Source of the DNA: Lingula anatina
Lineage: Eukaryota; Brachiopoda; Lingulata; Lingulida; Lingulidae
Assembly (NCBI RefSeq): GCF_001039355.2
Contig: NW_019775797.1
Location: 1 to 23,525, forward strand
Direction of reading: 5' to 3'
Length of the DNA stretch: 23,525 nucleotides
Below, piece after piece: positions 11,701 through 19,853 of this stretch. The notes under the pieces were generated by a model. It did no database searches. It saw only the letters and a list, made by a program, of their open reading frames with translations, and was not told where the DNA came from. A program made the position numbers and the translations under genes. Each line of letters opens with the position of its first letter. Position 1 is the first letter of the stretch.

Positions 11701-14700
11701 CATCCTAGCCCGCGATCAGCCAGGACAGGTGCCAAGTCTGCAGCCAGTAAGAAGTCGTCCAAGACTTTGCCTCCAAGACCCTACACTGCCACGCACACTA
11801 ACATCTTCAATGACGGTCCAACAACGTTGACCACACACTCTAAGTAAGTCTTCATAAAAATTCCTCCCCAAGGAATATAATATAGAAAAAATAAGCTAAG
11901 AAAGCACCTGTTTTATCCTGTTTCAACCATATATATGCAACTATGATTCAGCTTGGCATTTAGTTGATGTTTTACACTATTTGTTCCATTGTTACAATTG
12001 CTATTTCGTAAGAATTGATTGAAAAATCAATGTCACACATACAGAGTAAGAAGATGTTGAATGATACAATTTTCTATGACTGCATAAAAGAAGCTAATAA
12101 TTTGTGAGTTGTGCTATTATGAATGATATTGATCTGATATTATAAAGAGAAAGGATTTTATTTAATAATTTATTTTCCTATTCAGGGAGGCCCTATTCAG
12201 ACAACTGTGTGCACTAAACTGGATCTTAGATGCAATGAACATAGACACAAACTACGCAATGGAAAACATTAACACATGCTGGAATCTCAAGTAGGTCAAC
12301 ATCCATGTGAATAACATTAGTTATGATATGTTTCATAAAGCACCTCTGAAATAAGATTGAATTGAGCTACTTGAACATCAAAATATATTGCAGTCTGAAC
12401 AGAATAGAAAGCGTGCCTAAAACAATTTGATAAAGCTTTTTGATATAAGACCCATTTTTGCTTTCTCCCTGGCATAAACCTCAATTAAGCTGAAATAGGA
12501 TGACTTATCTTTAATATGTAACAGCTTCTACTAGTATCACCAATACCCATCATTAGAGAATAAAACATACTCTCACTGATGTTTTAACTTTTTTTATAGC
12601 ACAATAGGTGGCGCTAAGATACACATAAAGAAGCTGGAGAGGAAAGACAGGATTGAGAGTGAATATTCCAGCTTTGTAGCCACCAAAACGCCTACCAAGG
12701 TAAGACCTGTCACATGACTGTCACATGACTAACACGTAGGGGTCGCATGACTCTCATGCTACAAGGAACCTTCGGAAAATTTCTGCATATTGGGCTCAAA
12801 TTCATTTGGTATACTGGTAAATGATAATCAGTGTCAAAGTGGTGCACAGCAAGTTTAGGGTGGTTGCTGTAACAATATGCTTAGTTATTGGCTGATTGTG
12901 CTTAAAACTACTGACTGAGTCAATTCTGTAGTTCACAGCTTATTTATTTGTAATAGCATTTGTGTATAATAATTCAATGTCATACATTTTATTGTATATA
13001 AACTACAGTGGTAAGTGTCTGGTAATGTAATAGTGTGCAATTTCTTGATTCTAACTCCACTTCACAGTGTTTTATTTTAACATGTTTTTTGGGAAGTAAC
13101 AACTTTGGCAAGTTTATTATTATTATTTTAATTTATGTTGTGGTGCAAAATTGTCTGGAGTCACAGACTGAGTCATATAATGAGTATATTTAACTTGTGT
13201 GTATTCATTAATGTTCTCACAAAATTCATATACCTCATTTATCATTTGCAAATAATCACAAAAACATTCTCTCTGATTTCAACCCAAATTGTTTATTAGA
13301 AGTTTTAAATTTTTGGCTTTTTACTCACTCAGAGCATTATTTTGGTAAATAAAATCATCAATTTTTTTTCAAATTTTGTAAATTTAGAATTTGTAATTTG
13401 CAAAGCATCTTTTTGGTGAATATATTTATTTTGTTTTGAATTTTGTGAGTGATAGCCCCATTAATATTGTGATTGTAAATAACACTCCAGCTTGTGCTGC
13501 CATCTATACTCCTGCTGACAAACTAATGACTTGTCTTGCTATGTGTCAGGTGGGAACCATGATGATGGTGGGAAAGGTAGAAAACTTGGAATGCCGAGTG
13601 GATTTTTCATACCCTTGATGCTGTTGCTGTTGTTGTTGATACCCCCTCCGAATGTATTGTGAAAATTACCATGTTTTTACCACTCTACACCCCCTCCCCC
13701 CACTCCTTCCAGAAAAATAAAGATTCATATATTCTTTATTACTTGTTTAGTTGTTTTTCCATCTCTGTATTATCTTTTACTATATTAATGCTATTGCCAT
13801 TTTTTCTTTCTTAAAATATTTAGGTCAATTTCTGTTTAACCATATCTTTTACTTAACATTCTTTACTTTTTTGCCCTTCTTTTGGAACACTTATAATATC
13901 TTCTGTCTATAAGTTTACTGTGTCTGTTTTTTTATTGGTTATTTCTTTGTCATTTCTCATCAAAACCACTGCTGTGTGAGGGACCTACACCATTTAATGT
14001 TCCTAGACCCATCCAGACCCTGTGCCTCCATTTTAACAATCTATCTCATTCTAAATGGGGACAATTTTTGTGTAGTTTGTGAGGTTGTCTGAGTTCTGAT
14101 AATGAGATCTTATATGTTTCTCAGTCCCTCAATCCTTTTGAACACTTCCCTTTTTTATTGTCCATTTGTTGTGGAAGACAAAATCATCATCTTCTCCAAA
14201 TTCTGTCTGATGTTCACTTGTCAGATTGTTGAAACAGTTAGACCTAGTTATTCCACAGGATTATAATTTTCATTGGTACTTTGAATTAAAAGTAAAAAAA
14301 ATATGCAAAATTAAGAAGATTTTTTCTTTTATTTGAGTTGTTTGTATATGGTTTGTTGTTCAAATGACATGGATGCTGCATGTACCGTATCAGTTGCAGT
14401 CACTCTCACAAAAGAAAACATTACATAGTTTTAAGCATCTTTTAGTGTATATTAGTTTTACTTAAATTTTGTGAGTGAAAACTCCATGTGATGATCTATT
14501 TAACACTCCAGATTGTACTGCCATCTATAGTCCTACTGACAAACTAATGACTTATTTCACAGGCTCGCAGACTCCTACGTGGAAGCAATCCTAGGCGGAA
14601 GACGTCATCCACAGTCATAAGCAGTCATTTCCCACCGAGATCACGAGAATCCAACTCTGCGGCGAGCGGCAGTCCTAAAGGTAGCGAGACTCAGCTGAAC

Positions 14701-17700
14701 AGCGCCAGGAACGAGGGACAGCATTTAGACACAGAGGCCCCTTTCACGCCTCCAATTGAAGAAGAGGAGGAGCCGGCTGACACTAAAGGTAATCTTTGCC
14801 AGGTTGATTCTTGCCTGGTTTCACAAAAAAGTTTTCTGGCTAAGAACTTAATTACCAAGGTTACATGGTCACATGTGCACATATTACCCTATCAGGAGCA
14901 GTGTTATAGCACTCTCATGGTTATCCTAGTCAACTAAGCCAGAGAACTGACTTAAATTTTTATTGTGAAACTGGGGCCTGATATTTTGGCTTAATTCCCA
15001 TTTCTCATTAACTACTTTTATTATCAATTATTTAGTTAGTAGCACTCTTGATATATGATTATGATTTGAATTCAGACTATTCTTAATTAATAATTTAAAA
15101 TGTTTCTAGGAATCTTCAGCTTCCTGGACGATTACTATGAATCACTGAGCAAGGAGAAAGCTGAGCGGGAGAAAGCAGAGCAGGGAAACTCGGGAGATCC
15201 GCCACCACCACCACCTAGTCAGCCAGAGAAGAAGAAAAAGAAGAAGGATAAAAAGAGGTCAATTTCTTTCTTTGAATTATCTCTCTTCCTTTTGAAGGTC
15301 AGATTGGCAATGAATTTCCATAAATGGTCTTACTTATTTATTCAAATTCATTGAAAAATTGTTTAAAAAAAGAATATTGCATGATGAAGTATTGTTGAAG
15401 TATCCATTTGTTTCTGTAGGTCTTCTGAAGGAGAGTCAGGGGTAAAATCTCCCAGAAAAACTTCCAAGAAAGCAGAGCATGCTGTGAGTATATCTATTTA
15501 ATTTTGTTCTTTTAAATACCCAAGGATAAAAATCTAAAACAGACATGTTTTTTTTATGAGACTATATACTAAAAACCAAACTGTAAAACTCACTATTTAA
15601 TCAATCCCCAATTTCAGTGCCACTCACTTTAATCTGATGGTTGATTGAAAAAAAAAAAAAAAAAAAAAAAACACTTACACTGATTATAGTGATACCTTTA
15701 ACTGAAAAAAAAAAAAAAACTGGGTATCTTAGGTTGTCATATTTTAACTTACTTTTTAGCAGTTCAGAGATAAAAACAAAAATGTTCTGTAGAAATCTTA
15801 TGTGAAAACATTTTTCTTGTTCCAAAAAATCATCATATAATATTTTTATTTTTACTTTTCAGTCAGGAGAAGAAAACAAGATAGCAGACAGTATCTACGA
15901 GAGGACCATGTCTGCCAGAACTCTCAGGGCAAACGCTGTGCACTTACTCAGACCTAAAAGGTTTGTATGTTTAGCTAGTCCTCACGCCAACTTGTAGTCA
16001 ACTCTTTTGATGACATGTTGATGATAATTTCAGAATTGAACTGACTGTTGAACCTTAGTTACATTCCTAAGGATTAAGTATGCAGTCTTACTTAATTCCA
16101 GATATGAACCCTAGCAACCGTACAGCCGCCGAAAAATAGTGCCATTGTTAATGTCAAATTTAATGCATGCTCTAATTTTAATTTTGCTTTTATGGGACTG
16201 ATTGACGTTTGAGCTTGTTAGGTGACTGAAGGGATAAGAGTAGAAAACATCTGTGTGTCCTGTGTTTGGGCCATTTTAATTTCGTTTTTCATAAACATTT
16301 CAGCTCTCCAGCATTGTTGGAGCTGCAGGCCAATCTTCCCAGCAATAGATGGAGCCACATGGCAACCGACATGAAACTGAAGTTTGCAGAAACTGCCGAG
16401 GAGAAAGCTCTGGAACTCCACGAAAAATTGGAGCAGATAGAAAAGTAGGTCATTTGTACTGACATTGATTTGAAATTTAAAAAAAGTCTTTCTAATACTG
16501 TAACTAGTACAGTGAACTGTAACTGTTACAGTAGATCTAATGGCAACAACCTTGCATAAACTGGACATTGGTCTGTTATGTACTCAATCTGGAAATCTTG
16601 ATCCTGTCTAAAGATAAAGAACTGAAAGTGCGAAACTGTATAAAATAATTCACATTAAATTAAACAGATAGCCTGTTCCAACTTGTATTTTCACATGCAA
16701 ATTCTACTGTTTTATTATAATTTATTTTTACTAAGAATGTTGGCAGCATTTTATGCTGTATACTGTAGACAGCCAGTGATTTATCTTGAATTGTATTTAA
16801 CATTCTACTGTTGAACACTGGGTAAAGTTCTGTCTAATGTTTTAAAGGCCAAATCATTTAATTCCAGGTCTTTGACTAACAATATTAAAAACTAATTTTT
16901 GAAACAGACTCTTAAAAACCCTTAAAAGCTAATTTTTGGAACAGAATCATTTTTGTGACTGAAGTTAAAAAATGAAATTAGATTTATACAATGTTTATAT
17001 TGAAAGTCCTAATTCATCAAAATTTTAATTTTTCAGACAAAAGTATGCCACATGTCAGCAAAAGTTTCTGGCCATTCCATTCTCTAAAAATACAGTTCAC
17101 GACGCCCTGAAGCAAATGAAGGAAGCACTGGCCGACAAAGACGCCAAGAGAGCGGAGAGACTCAAACAAAAACCTATACATTGTCAGTGGTAAGTTATTT
17201 AAATTTTGACTACTAATTTGATTTTAAGCTGAATATAAATATTAGCCTGCAAACTGACCTTATACTATCTGCATGATGTCACTGTTACTATCATTAAGAT
17301 ATTGTTGTTATTGACACTGATGTCATTGTTGGCATTATGATGTCACTGTTACTGTCATTATGATATCATTGTTATTGTCACAATGGAGTTATTGTTGACA
17401 TTGTGATGTCACTGTTACTGGCCTTATGATATCATCGTTAATGCCACTATGATGTCATTGTTGGCATTGTGATGTCACTGTTACTGTTATTATGATGTCA
17501 TTGTTATTGTCACTATGATGTCATTGTTGGCATTGTGATGTCACTGTTACTGGTATTATGATATCATTGTTATTGTCATTATGATGTCATTGATGGCATT
17601 GTGGTGTCACTGTTACTGTTATTATGATGTCATTGTTATTGTCACTATGATGTCATTGTTGGCATTGTGATGTCAGTGTTATTGTCACTAAAGTTAAAGT

Positions 17701-19853
17701 GATATAATTGCTATTGACTAAGTGATATTTTTGTCATTGATATTCTGAATTCATGATTGCTTTTATCTTAGTGATTTAATTGTAGTGTATTAATTTTTTG
17801 TCATGATATCATTGTTACTGTCATCCTTATTGTTACTGTGATGTAATTACATTGTCATGGTGACAACAACATTGTTATTGTTGCTGTAGGTATATTGACC
17901 TGTTAACCAGTGTGATGTTATAACACTGTCACTTTTACTGCTACTGTCACTGTTACTGTAATGTTTACTGTTACTGTTATTGTTACTGTAGGTACAGTGA
18001 TCTTCTGACCACTGTGGACAGTCTTGACCTCAGCCCCAAGGACAGGATGTACTTCAGGAAAATCATGGACAAGCTAGAGAAATATGGAAAGGTGAGGGCC
18101 CTTATATTTGGTATTAAAATGAAAAATTATTTGTACTTAGTTTTAAGGTGAATTATAGAATCGACATTTTATGCTAACATTTGTGTTTGTATTTAGTCTT
18201 TTAGTGAATTGTAGAATTTACATTGCTATGCTAACAAATTTGTATTGCTCAGTAACTTAATAGTGCAAGGAAGATAGAAGTATTGGAATAAATAATGTTA
18301 TGAAATTTTTGACAAGTATCAATGACATTGATTTAGAATTTAGAATTAATATGGTGACTTGTAATTTATTATTTGTCCTTGCTGCAGTACCATGAAATCT
18401 CACACAAGGTAGTAATAATAGATGTGCCTTTGTGTCCGGATTTTTATTTTTAAAATAAGCATTGTTTGTCTTGTTTTATATGTTTCATTTATTTGAAATA
18501 TGGATGTTGGATGCCGTAAGACTTTTTGTAACGTTCTTTTATTAATTGGTGTCGTCTGTCTCAGTCTGTATTTGTTTTTTGAAATTTTAGCATGGTTTTG
18601 GTTAATACTGTGAATACTAACAAGACGGAAAATATGTGATACTTTATATGCAGTGTCTGGTTTGTTTTGATTTTTATATAAAATAACTTTCTTATATTAT
18701 TTGTGGGTTTATGTCACTGCTGTTTTGTGAAATCTCCATTTTGCGTCATTTTTTTCTATTTTTGCTTTAATATACGTGCCAGTCATGCAACAGTTCACTT
18801 GTATTTTTTATACTGTGAGAATTATGTATGTTTTGAATTTTTACTCCCTTAAAAGTATGGTTGTGCATGTTTTAAGTTGTATTATACTTGGTTCTAAGCA
18901 TCCAGTTGCAGTACATTAAGTAAATATCTTACTTTTTGAATCCGGTATCTAGTCAGTCAGTATTGGATCCAGCACATGTCTTACATTATCTAATCAGCTA
19001 TAATTTGGAGGACTTTGTTTGACCACCAGGATTGGGGGTGCAACAACATATTTTTTTAATCCAGTGATAATTTAAACAATGATAATAACATGGTTCCCAG
19101 AGCTCTTACTTTTCCTTATTTTTGGGTAGGATCCTCATACTTTGAAACAAAACGTCCTACTTTTTCTACTTTTACTGGGCACTGAAGTGGGCTGGGTCGT
19201 ATGTAAAAAATATCATAATGATGTCAATTATTTTATCTAAAACTGGACTAGATGCCGAGGAAAAAATAATCACAAGGGCTGTGCTGGTTACTTGTGTCCT
19301 CATAGTTACCATCATTGTAATTATCCTTGGTGAAGCGATGTGACTTTTTAAGCGACAAAATCAACAAAAGAGTGAAATATCATAGATCCTGTTTTTTTTT
19401 TTACATGATAAAGTGTGTAAGCAGATAAAAAAGAAAATCTCTTTTCAAGAGACTAAAATATATTTTTCTACCTGTGAAGTACAGTGGCTTAACTATTCCT
19501 CAAAAAGCCTTGATTGCTTGACTGATGTCTATCATCATTATACTAAAGACACTGAAACATGTTTTTCACAGAATGTGTAAGAACTCATCAAAATTATCTC
19601 CTTTGAATCATTTCAGATTGACAGTGGCAAGCAGACAGTTTTACACTTCCTAAAGATCCTAGAGCGTCTTCGAGACTGGGAGATTTGCAACCCAGATGTC
19701 AGCGCGGCAATTGAGTTTTGTCGCGAGCGCATCGTGGAGATGACGGTGGAGGACTTTGAGGAGTGGTTCCGGCAATACTTCCCAGCTATGAAACGACCCC
19801 AGACCGCGCCACCTGTCCTGAATTTGGAGAGAGGGAAAAAAGGAGAAAAGTGA
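4849..19853 (+). CDS. CCDC60: CCDC60 (coiled-coil domain-containing protein 60), full spliced gene, 17 coding exons
   Basis: Exons: 4849-5130, 6897-6977, 8488-8561, 10085-10154, 10726-10850, 11233-11328, 11700-11843, 12186-12290, 12600-12699, 14563-14788, 15110-15257, 15420-15483, 15863-15960, 16304-16444, 17037-17189, 17992-18091, 19617-19853. All introns are GT-AG and all phases agree, giving 747 residues plus TGA. Three blocks match my recollection of vertebrate CCDC60: LIRNVKLGHGLFEKLR (about 148-163); ALFRQLCALNWILDAMNI through NTCWNL (293-325); and a C-terminal block with WYSDLL (636-641), LRDWEICNPDVSAAIEF (687-703) and VEDFEEWF (713-720). Human CCDC60 is about 550 residues. The extra length here lies in acidic, Ser/Pro- and Lys-rich linkers: an acidic-serine run at 95-112 and another at 191-208, PPPPPP at 465-470 and a K-rich run at 475-483. 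There is no signal peptide or membrane segment, so it should be cytosolic. Biochemical function is not established; the family is generally reported from testis and ciliated tissue. Confidence 0.92.
5131..6896 (+). other. CCDC60 intron 1 of the coding region
   Basis: AT-rich with no supported exon. It holds a poly-A tract (about 6590-6612) and a slightly GC-richer patch at 6060-6190 with no coding signal. Confidence 0.7.
6897..6977 (+). CDS. CCDC60: CCDC60 coding exon 2, acidic serine cluster (residues 95-121)
   Basis: Acceptor TTTTCAG and donor GTGAGT; 81 nt, phase 0 at both ends, so it can be skipped without a frame change. It encodes SDDEDSSSEEEEDSEEEG followed by QQTQSLRPM. The run is a typical casein kinase 2 target composition. 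Confidence 0.88.
6978..8487 (+). other. CCDC60 intron 2 of the coding region
   Basis: AT-rich. It contains a poly-C run of about 18 bases near 8203-8220 and no supported exon. Minus-strand open frames here translate to low-complexity sequence and one is a shadow of coding exon 2. Confidence 0.7.
8488..8561 (+). CDS. CCDC60: CCDC60 coding exon 3 (residues 122-146)
   Basis: Acceptor TTTTCAG and donor GTAAGG; 74 nt, ends in phase 2. It encodes TPAKFVLRRTRKDLNNLHKE and so on. It begins the conserved helix that continues into the next exon, where the vertebrate protein has NLKKDL in place of NLHKEV. Confidence 0.9.
8568..8760 (+). repeat. Compound (GA)n microsatellite with AATCTC interruptions
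   Basis: It starts a few bases after the coding-exon-3 donor. Pure GA blocks, the longest about 42 bases at 8691-8732, alternate with GAAAATCTC spacers repeated four to five times. The minus-strand open frame over it (runs of Ser-Leu) is an artefact. The tract is probably length-polymorphic. Confidence 0.95.
8761..10084 (+). other. Rest of CCDC60 intron 3 of the coding region
   Basis: AT-rich with poly-T tracts (about 9309-9327 and 9778-9790), a TA dinucleotide tract (about 9584-9597) and one copy of a dispersed hairpin repeat (9071-9157). No supported exon. Confidence 0.7.
9071..9157. repeat. Dispersed intronic repeat, copy A
   Basis: Shares about 85-90 bases of clear similarity with 11039-11129, from TGATGCAGAG through TTTAATGG. 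It contains an internal hairpin with 8-bp perfect arms CTCTTTTG (9101-9108) and CAAAAGAG (9123-9130). It may be a short non-autonomous element; no target duplication was identified. Confidence 0.7.
10085..10154 (+). CDS. CCDC60: CCDC60 coding exon 4 (residues 146-169)
   Basis: Acceptor TTGTTCTAG and donor GTTTGT; 70 nt. It completes Arg146 and encodes NLIRNVKLGHGLFEKLRYEQ EMK. The LIxxVKxGxGxF pattern is the most recognisable N-terminal CCDC60 signature (vertebrate form LIQSVKIGRGYF, from memory). Ends in phase 0. Confidence 0.92.
10726..10850 (+). CDS. CCDC60: CCDC60 coding exon 5, charged helix plus second acidic cluster (residues 170-211)
   Basis: Acceptor ATATTTTAG and donor GTAAGC; 125 nt, phase 2. 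It starts with a coiled-coil-like LQEEEMENRKQRQ, continues FGLLNWNPD and ends with DDSSSDGETDEELGED. The acidic run shares the 11-base string GACTCGTCCAG with coding exon 2, suggesting an old internal repeat. Confidence 0.9.
11039..11129. repeat. Dispersed intronic repeat, copy B
   Basis: Second copy of the 9071-9157 repeat. The hairpin arms are retained with one mismatch (CTCTTTTGA paired with TCAGAAGAG). It lies in the intron before coding exon 6. Confidence 0.7.
11233..11328 (+). CDS. CCDC60: CCDC60 coding exon 6 (residues 211-243)
   Basis: Acceptor TTATGCCAG and donor GTAAGT; 96 nt, starts and ends in phase 2, so it is frame-neutral if skipped. It encodes a flexible Ser/Pro linker, FMSQEGGEGNVSPEPSLPAP and onward. 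Confidence 0.88.
11700..11843 (+). CDS. CCDC60: CCDC60 coding exon 7 (residues 243-291)
   Basis: Acceptor TATTCTCAG and donor GTAAGT; 144 nt, phase 2 to phase 2. A basic Ser/Arg/Lys-rich first half is followed by LPPRPYTATHTNIFNDGP, which corresponds to the RRPFTPIHS region ahead of the conserved core in vertebrate CCDC60 (from memory). Confidence 0.9.
12186..12290 (+). CDS. CCDC60: CCDC60 coding exon 8, conserved core (residues 291-326)
   Basis: Acceptor CTATTCAG and donor GTAGGT; 105 nt. It encodes EALFRQLCALNWILDAMNID and continues to NTCWNL. The vertebrate counterpart has LFRQLCALHWLLEAL and a TCWNP motif, so this is the strongest diagnostic exon. Phase 2. Confidence 0.95.
12600..12699 (+). 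CDS. CCDC60: CCDC60 coding exon 9 (residues 326-359)
   Basis: Acceptor TTTTATAG and donor GTAAGA; 100 nt, ends in phase 0. It encodes TIGGAKIHIKKLERKDRIES, then EYSSFVATKTPTK. The GGxKxxIKK pattern is also in the vertebrate protein. Confidence 0.92.
13400..13549 (+). repeat. Diverged upstream duplicate of the coding-exon-10 acceptor region
   Basis: Shared landmarks with 14432-14562 in the same order include AATTTTGTGAGTGA, AACACTCCAG, TGCCATCTATA and GACAAACTAATGACTT. Each copy then runs into a CAG acceptor (ATGTGTCAG here, TATTTCACAG there). Similarity stops at the acceptor. Confidence 0.85.
13550..13576 (+). other. Candidate 27-nt cassette exon (prediction)
   Basis: It is bounded by the duplicated acceptor (GTGTCAG) and an AAG/GTAGAA donor. 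The nine codons GTG to AAG (VGTMMMVGK) are open and phase 0, matching coding exons 9 and 10, so inclusion would keep frame. No transcript evidence exists here. Confidence 0.25.
14563..14788 (+). CDS. CCDC60: CCDC60 coding exon 10 (residues 360-435)
   Basis: Acceptor TTTCACAG and donor GTAATC; 226 nt, phase 1. A basic start (ARRLLRGSNPRRK) and Ser-rich stretch match the RRGS/Ser-rich region of vertebrate CCDC60. The rest is polar and acidic, with PIEEEEEPADTK at the end. An internal donor CTAAAG/GTAGCG at 14681 has the same phase. Confidence 0.9.
15110..15257 (+). CDS. CCDC60: CCDC60 coding exon 11, helix plus poly-Pro and poly-Lys (residues 435-484)
   Basis: Acceptor TTTCTAG and donor AG/GTCAAT; 148 nt, phase 2. 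It encodes IFSFLDDYYESLSKEKAERE, then PPPPPP and a nine-residue KKKKKKDKK run. The donor is weak after GT, but it is the only one that keeps phase with the next exon. Reading through to AAG/GTCAGA at 15298 would break it. Confidence 0.82.
15420..15483 (+). CDS. CCDC60: CCDC60 coding exon 12 (residues 484-505)
   Basis: Acceptor TTTCTGTAG and donor GTGAGT; 64 nt, phase 2 to 0. It encodes a Lys/Ser-rich linker (SSEGESGVKSPRKTSKKAEH A). It is short and compositionally simple, so it rests on splice sites and phase. Confidence 0.82.
15639..15719. repeat. Two poly-A tracts in an intron
   Basis: Runs of A at about 15648-15670 and 15705-15719. The minus-strand open frame here is a Phe-rich artefact of these tracts. 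Confidence 0.9.
15863..15960 (+). CDS. CCDC60: CCDC60 coding exon 13 (residues 506-538)
   Basis: Acceptor TACTTTTCAG after a long pyrimidine tract and donor GTTTGT; 98 nt, phase 2. It encodes SGEENKIADSIYERTMSART followed by LRANAVHLLRPK, an amphipathic helix-like segment. Confidence 0.9.
15961..16303 (+). other. CCDC60 intron 13 of the coding region
   Basis: A 343-base AT-rich intron. Nothing further seen in it. Confidence 0.7.
16304..16444 (+). CDS. CCDC60: CCDC60 coding exon 14 (residues 538-585)
   Basis: Acceptor ACATTTCAG and donor GTAGGT; 141 nt, phase 2. It encodes ALLELQANLPSNRWSHMATD, then MKLKFAETAEEKALELHEKL EQIE. The second half has coiled-coil heptad character and matches the KFYSVAQEAGF / MEILMKRQEE helix region of the vertebrate protein. 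Confidence 0.92.
16445..17036 (+). other. CCDC60 intron 14 of the coding region
   Basis: AT-rich. Near 16875-16945 a motif of the form ACTCTTAAAAAC / TAATTTTTGAAACAGA is repeated imperfectly twice. No exon seen. Confidence 0.6.
17037..17189 (+). CDS. CCDC60: CCDC60 coding exon 15 (residues 585-636)
   Basis: Acceptor TTTTTCAG and donor GTAAGT; 153 nt, phase 2 to 2, frame-neutral. It encodes QKYATCQQKFLAIPFSKNTV and a charged helix (ALKQMKEALADKDAKRAERL), ending IHCQ. It splits the Trp codon that starts WYSDLL. Confidence 0.92.
17275..17700 (+). repeat. 66-bp minisatellite, about 6.5 copies
   Basis: GATGTCACTGTTACTG recurs at 17275, 17339, 17405, 17471 and 17537, with diverged copies near 17603 and 17669; spacing is 66 (64 once). 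Each unit is made of related shorter pieces built on GATGTCATTGTT, so it looks like a doubled ~33-bp unit. All six frames contain stops, so it is not coding. Degenerate TTACTG/TTGTTA sequence continues to the next exon. Confidence 0.92.
17872..17925 (+). pseudogene. Decayed duplicate of the start of coding exon 16
   Basis: TGTTATTGTTGCTGTAG then GTATATTGACCTGTTAACCA mirrors the true TGTTATTGTTACTGTAG then GTACAGTGATCTTCTGACCA at 17975-18011. With the Trp codon split as in the real exon, it reads WYIDLLTSVML and then TAA, against WYSDLLTTVDSL in the real exon. The acceptor is intact, the frame is closed after 11 residues, and no donor is evident. Confidence 0.7.
17992..18091 (+). CDS. CCDC60: CCDC60 coding exon 16, conserved C-terminal block (residues 636-669)
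   Basis: Acceptor GTTACTGTAG and donor GTGAGG; 100 nt, ends in phase 0. It encodes YSDLLTTVDSLDLSPKDRMY, then FRKIMDKLEKYGK. The WYxDLL and KLxKxG positions agree with vertebrate CCDC60. Confidence 0.94.
18388..18408 (+). other. Candidate 21-nt in-frame microexon (prediction)
   Basis: A pyrimidine-rich tract ends in TTGCTGCAG, followed by TAC CAT GAA ATC TCA CAC AAG and then GTAGTA. It is exactly seven codons (YHEISHK), phase 0 like both neighbours. Skipping it gives the same spacing as human CCDC60, so inclusion would insert seven residues between KYGK and IDSGK. Two TGC triplets just before the AG resemble the signal of SRRM4-type microexons. Confidence 0.4.
18409..19616 (+). other. Remaining CCDC60 intron 16 of the coding region
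   Basis: AT-rich, no further exon supported. A 37-base string at 18612-18648 recurs in the 3' UTR at 20294-20330 with four mismatches. Confidence 0.65.
19617..19853 (+). CDS. CCDC60: CCDC60 terminal coding exon 17 (residues 670-747 and stop)
   Basis: Acceptor TCATTTCAG; ends with TGA at 19851-19853. It encodes IDSGKQTVLHFLKILERLRD, WEICNPDVSAAIEFCRERIV, then EMTVEDFEEWFRQYF. The vertebrate protein has VLLKVLQDLRIWELCSPDIA at the equivalent place, so homology is clear. The tail after residue 728 (KRPQTAPPVLNLERGKKGEK) is basic and lineage-specific. Minus-strand open frames over this exon are shadows. Confidence 0.95.
   Translation: MDSGKQTVLHFLKILERLRDWEICNPDVSAAIEFCRERIVEMTVEDFEEWFRQYFPAMKRPQTAPPVLNLERGKKGEK

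Larger units (their letters stand above)
12700..14562 (+). other. CCDC60 intron 9 of the coding region, containing a segmental duplication
   Basis: The 1.86-kb intron is AT-rich. Its last ~130 bases (14432-14562, ending at the real acceptor of coding exon 10) are a diverged copy of 13400-13549. The 60-codon open frame over 13436-13618 lies largely in that duplicate and is not taken as a gene. Confidence 0.7.

Noticed and set aside
13436-13618. 60-codon plus-strand open frame
   Set aside because: It lies on the duplicated intron block. Only the 27-nt piece 13550-13576 has exon-like borders.
17275-17700. CRISPR-like regular array
   Set aside because: The units are contiguous with no unique spacers, in an animal intron; it is a minisatellite.
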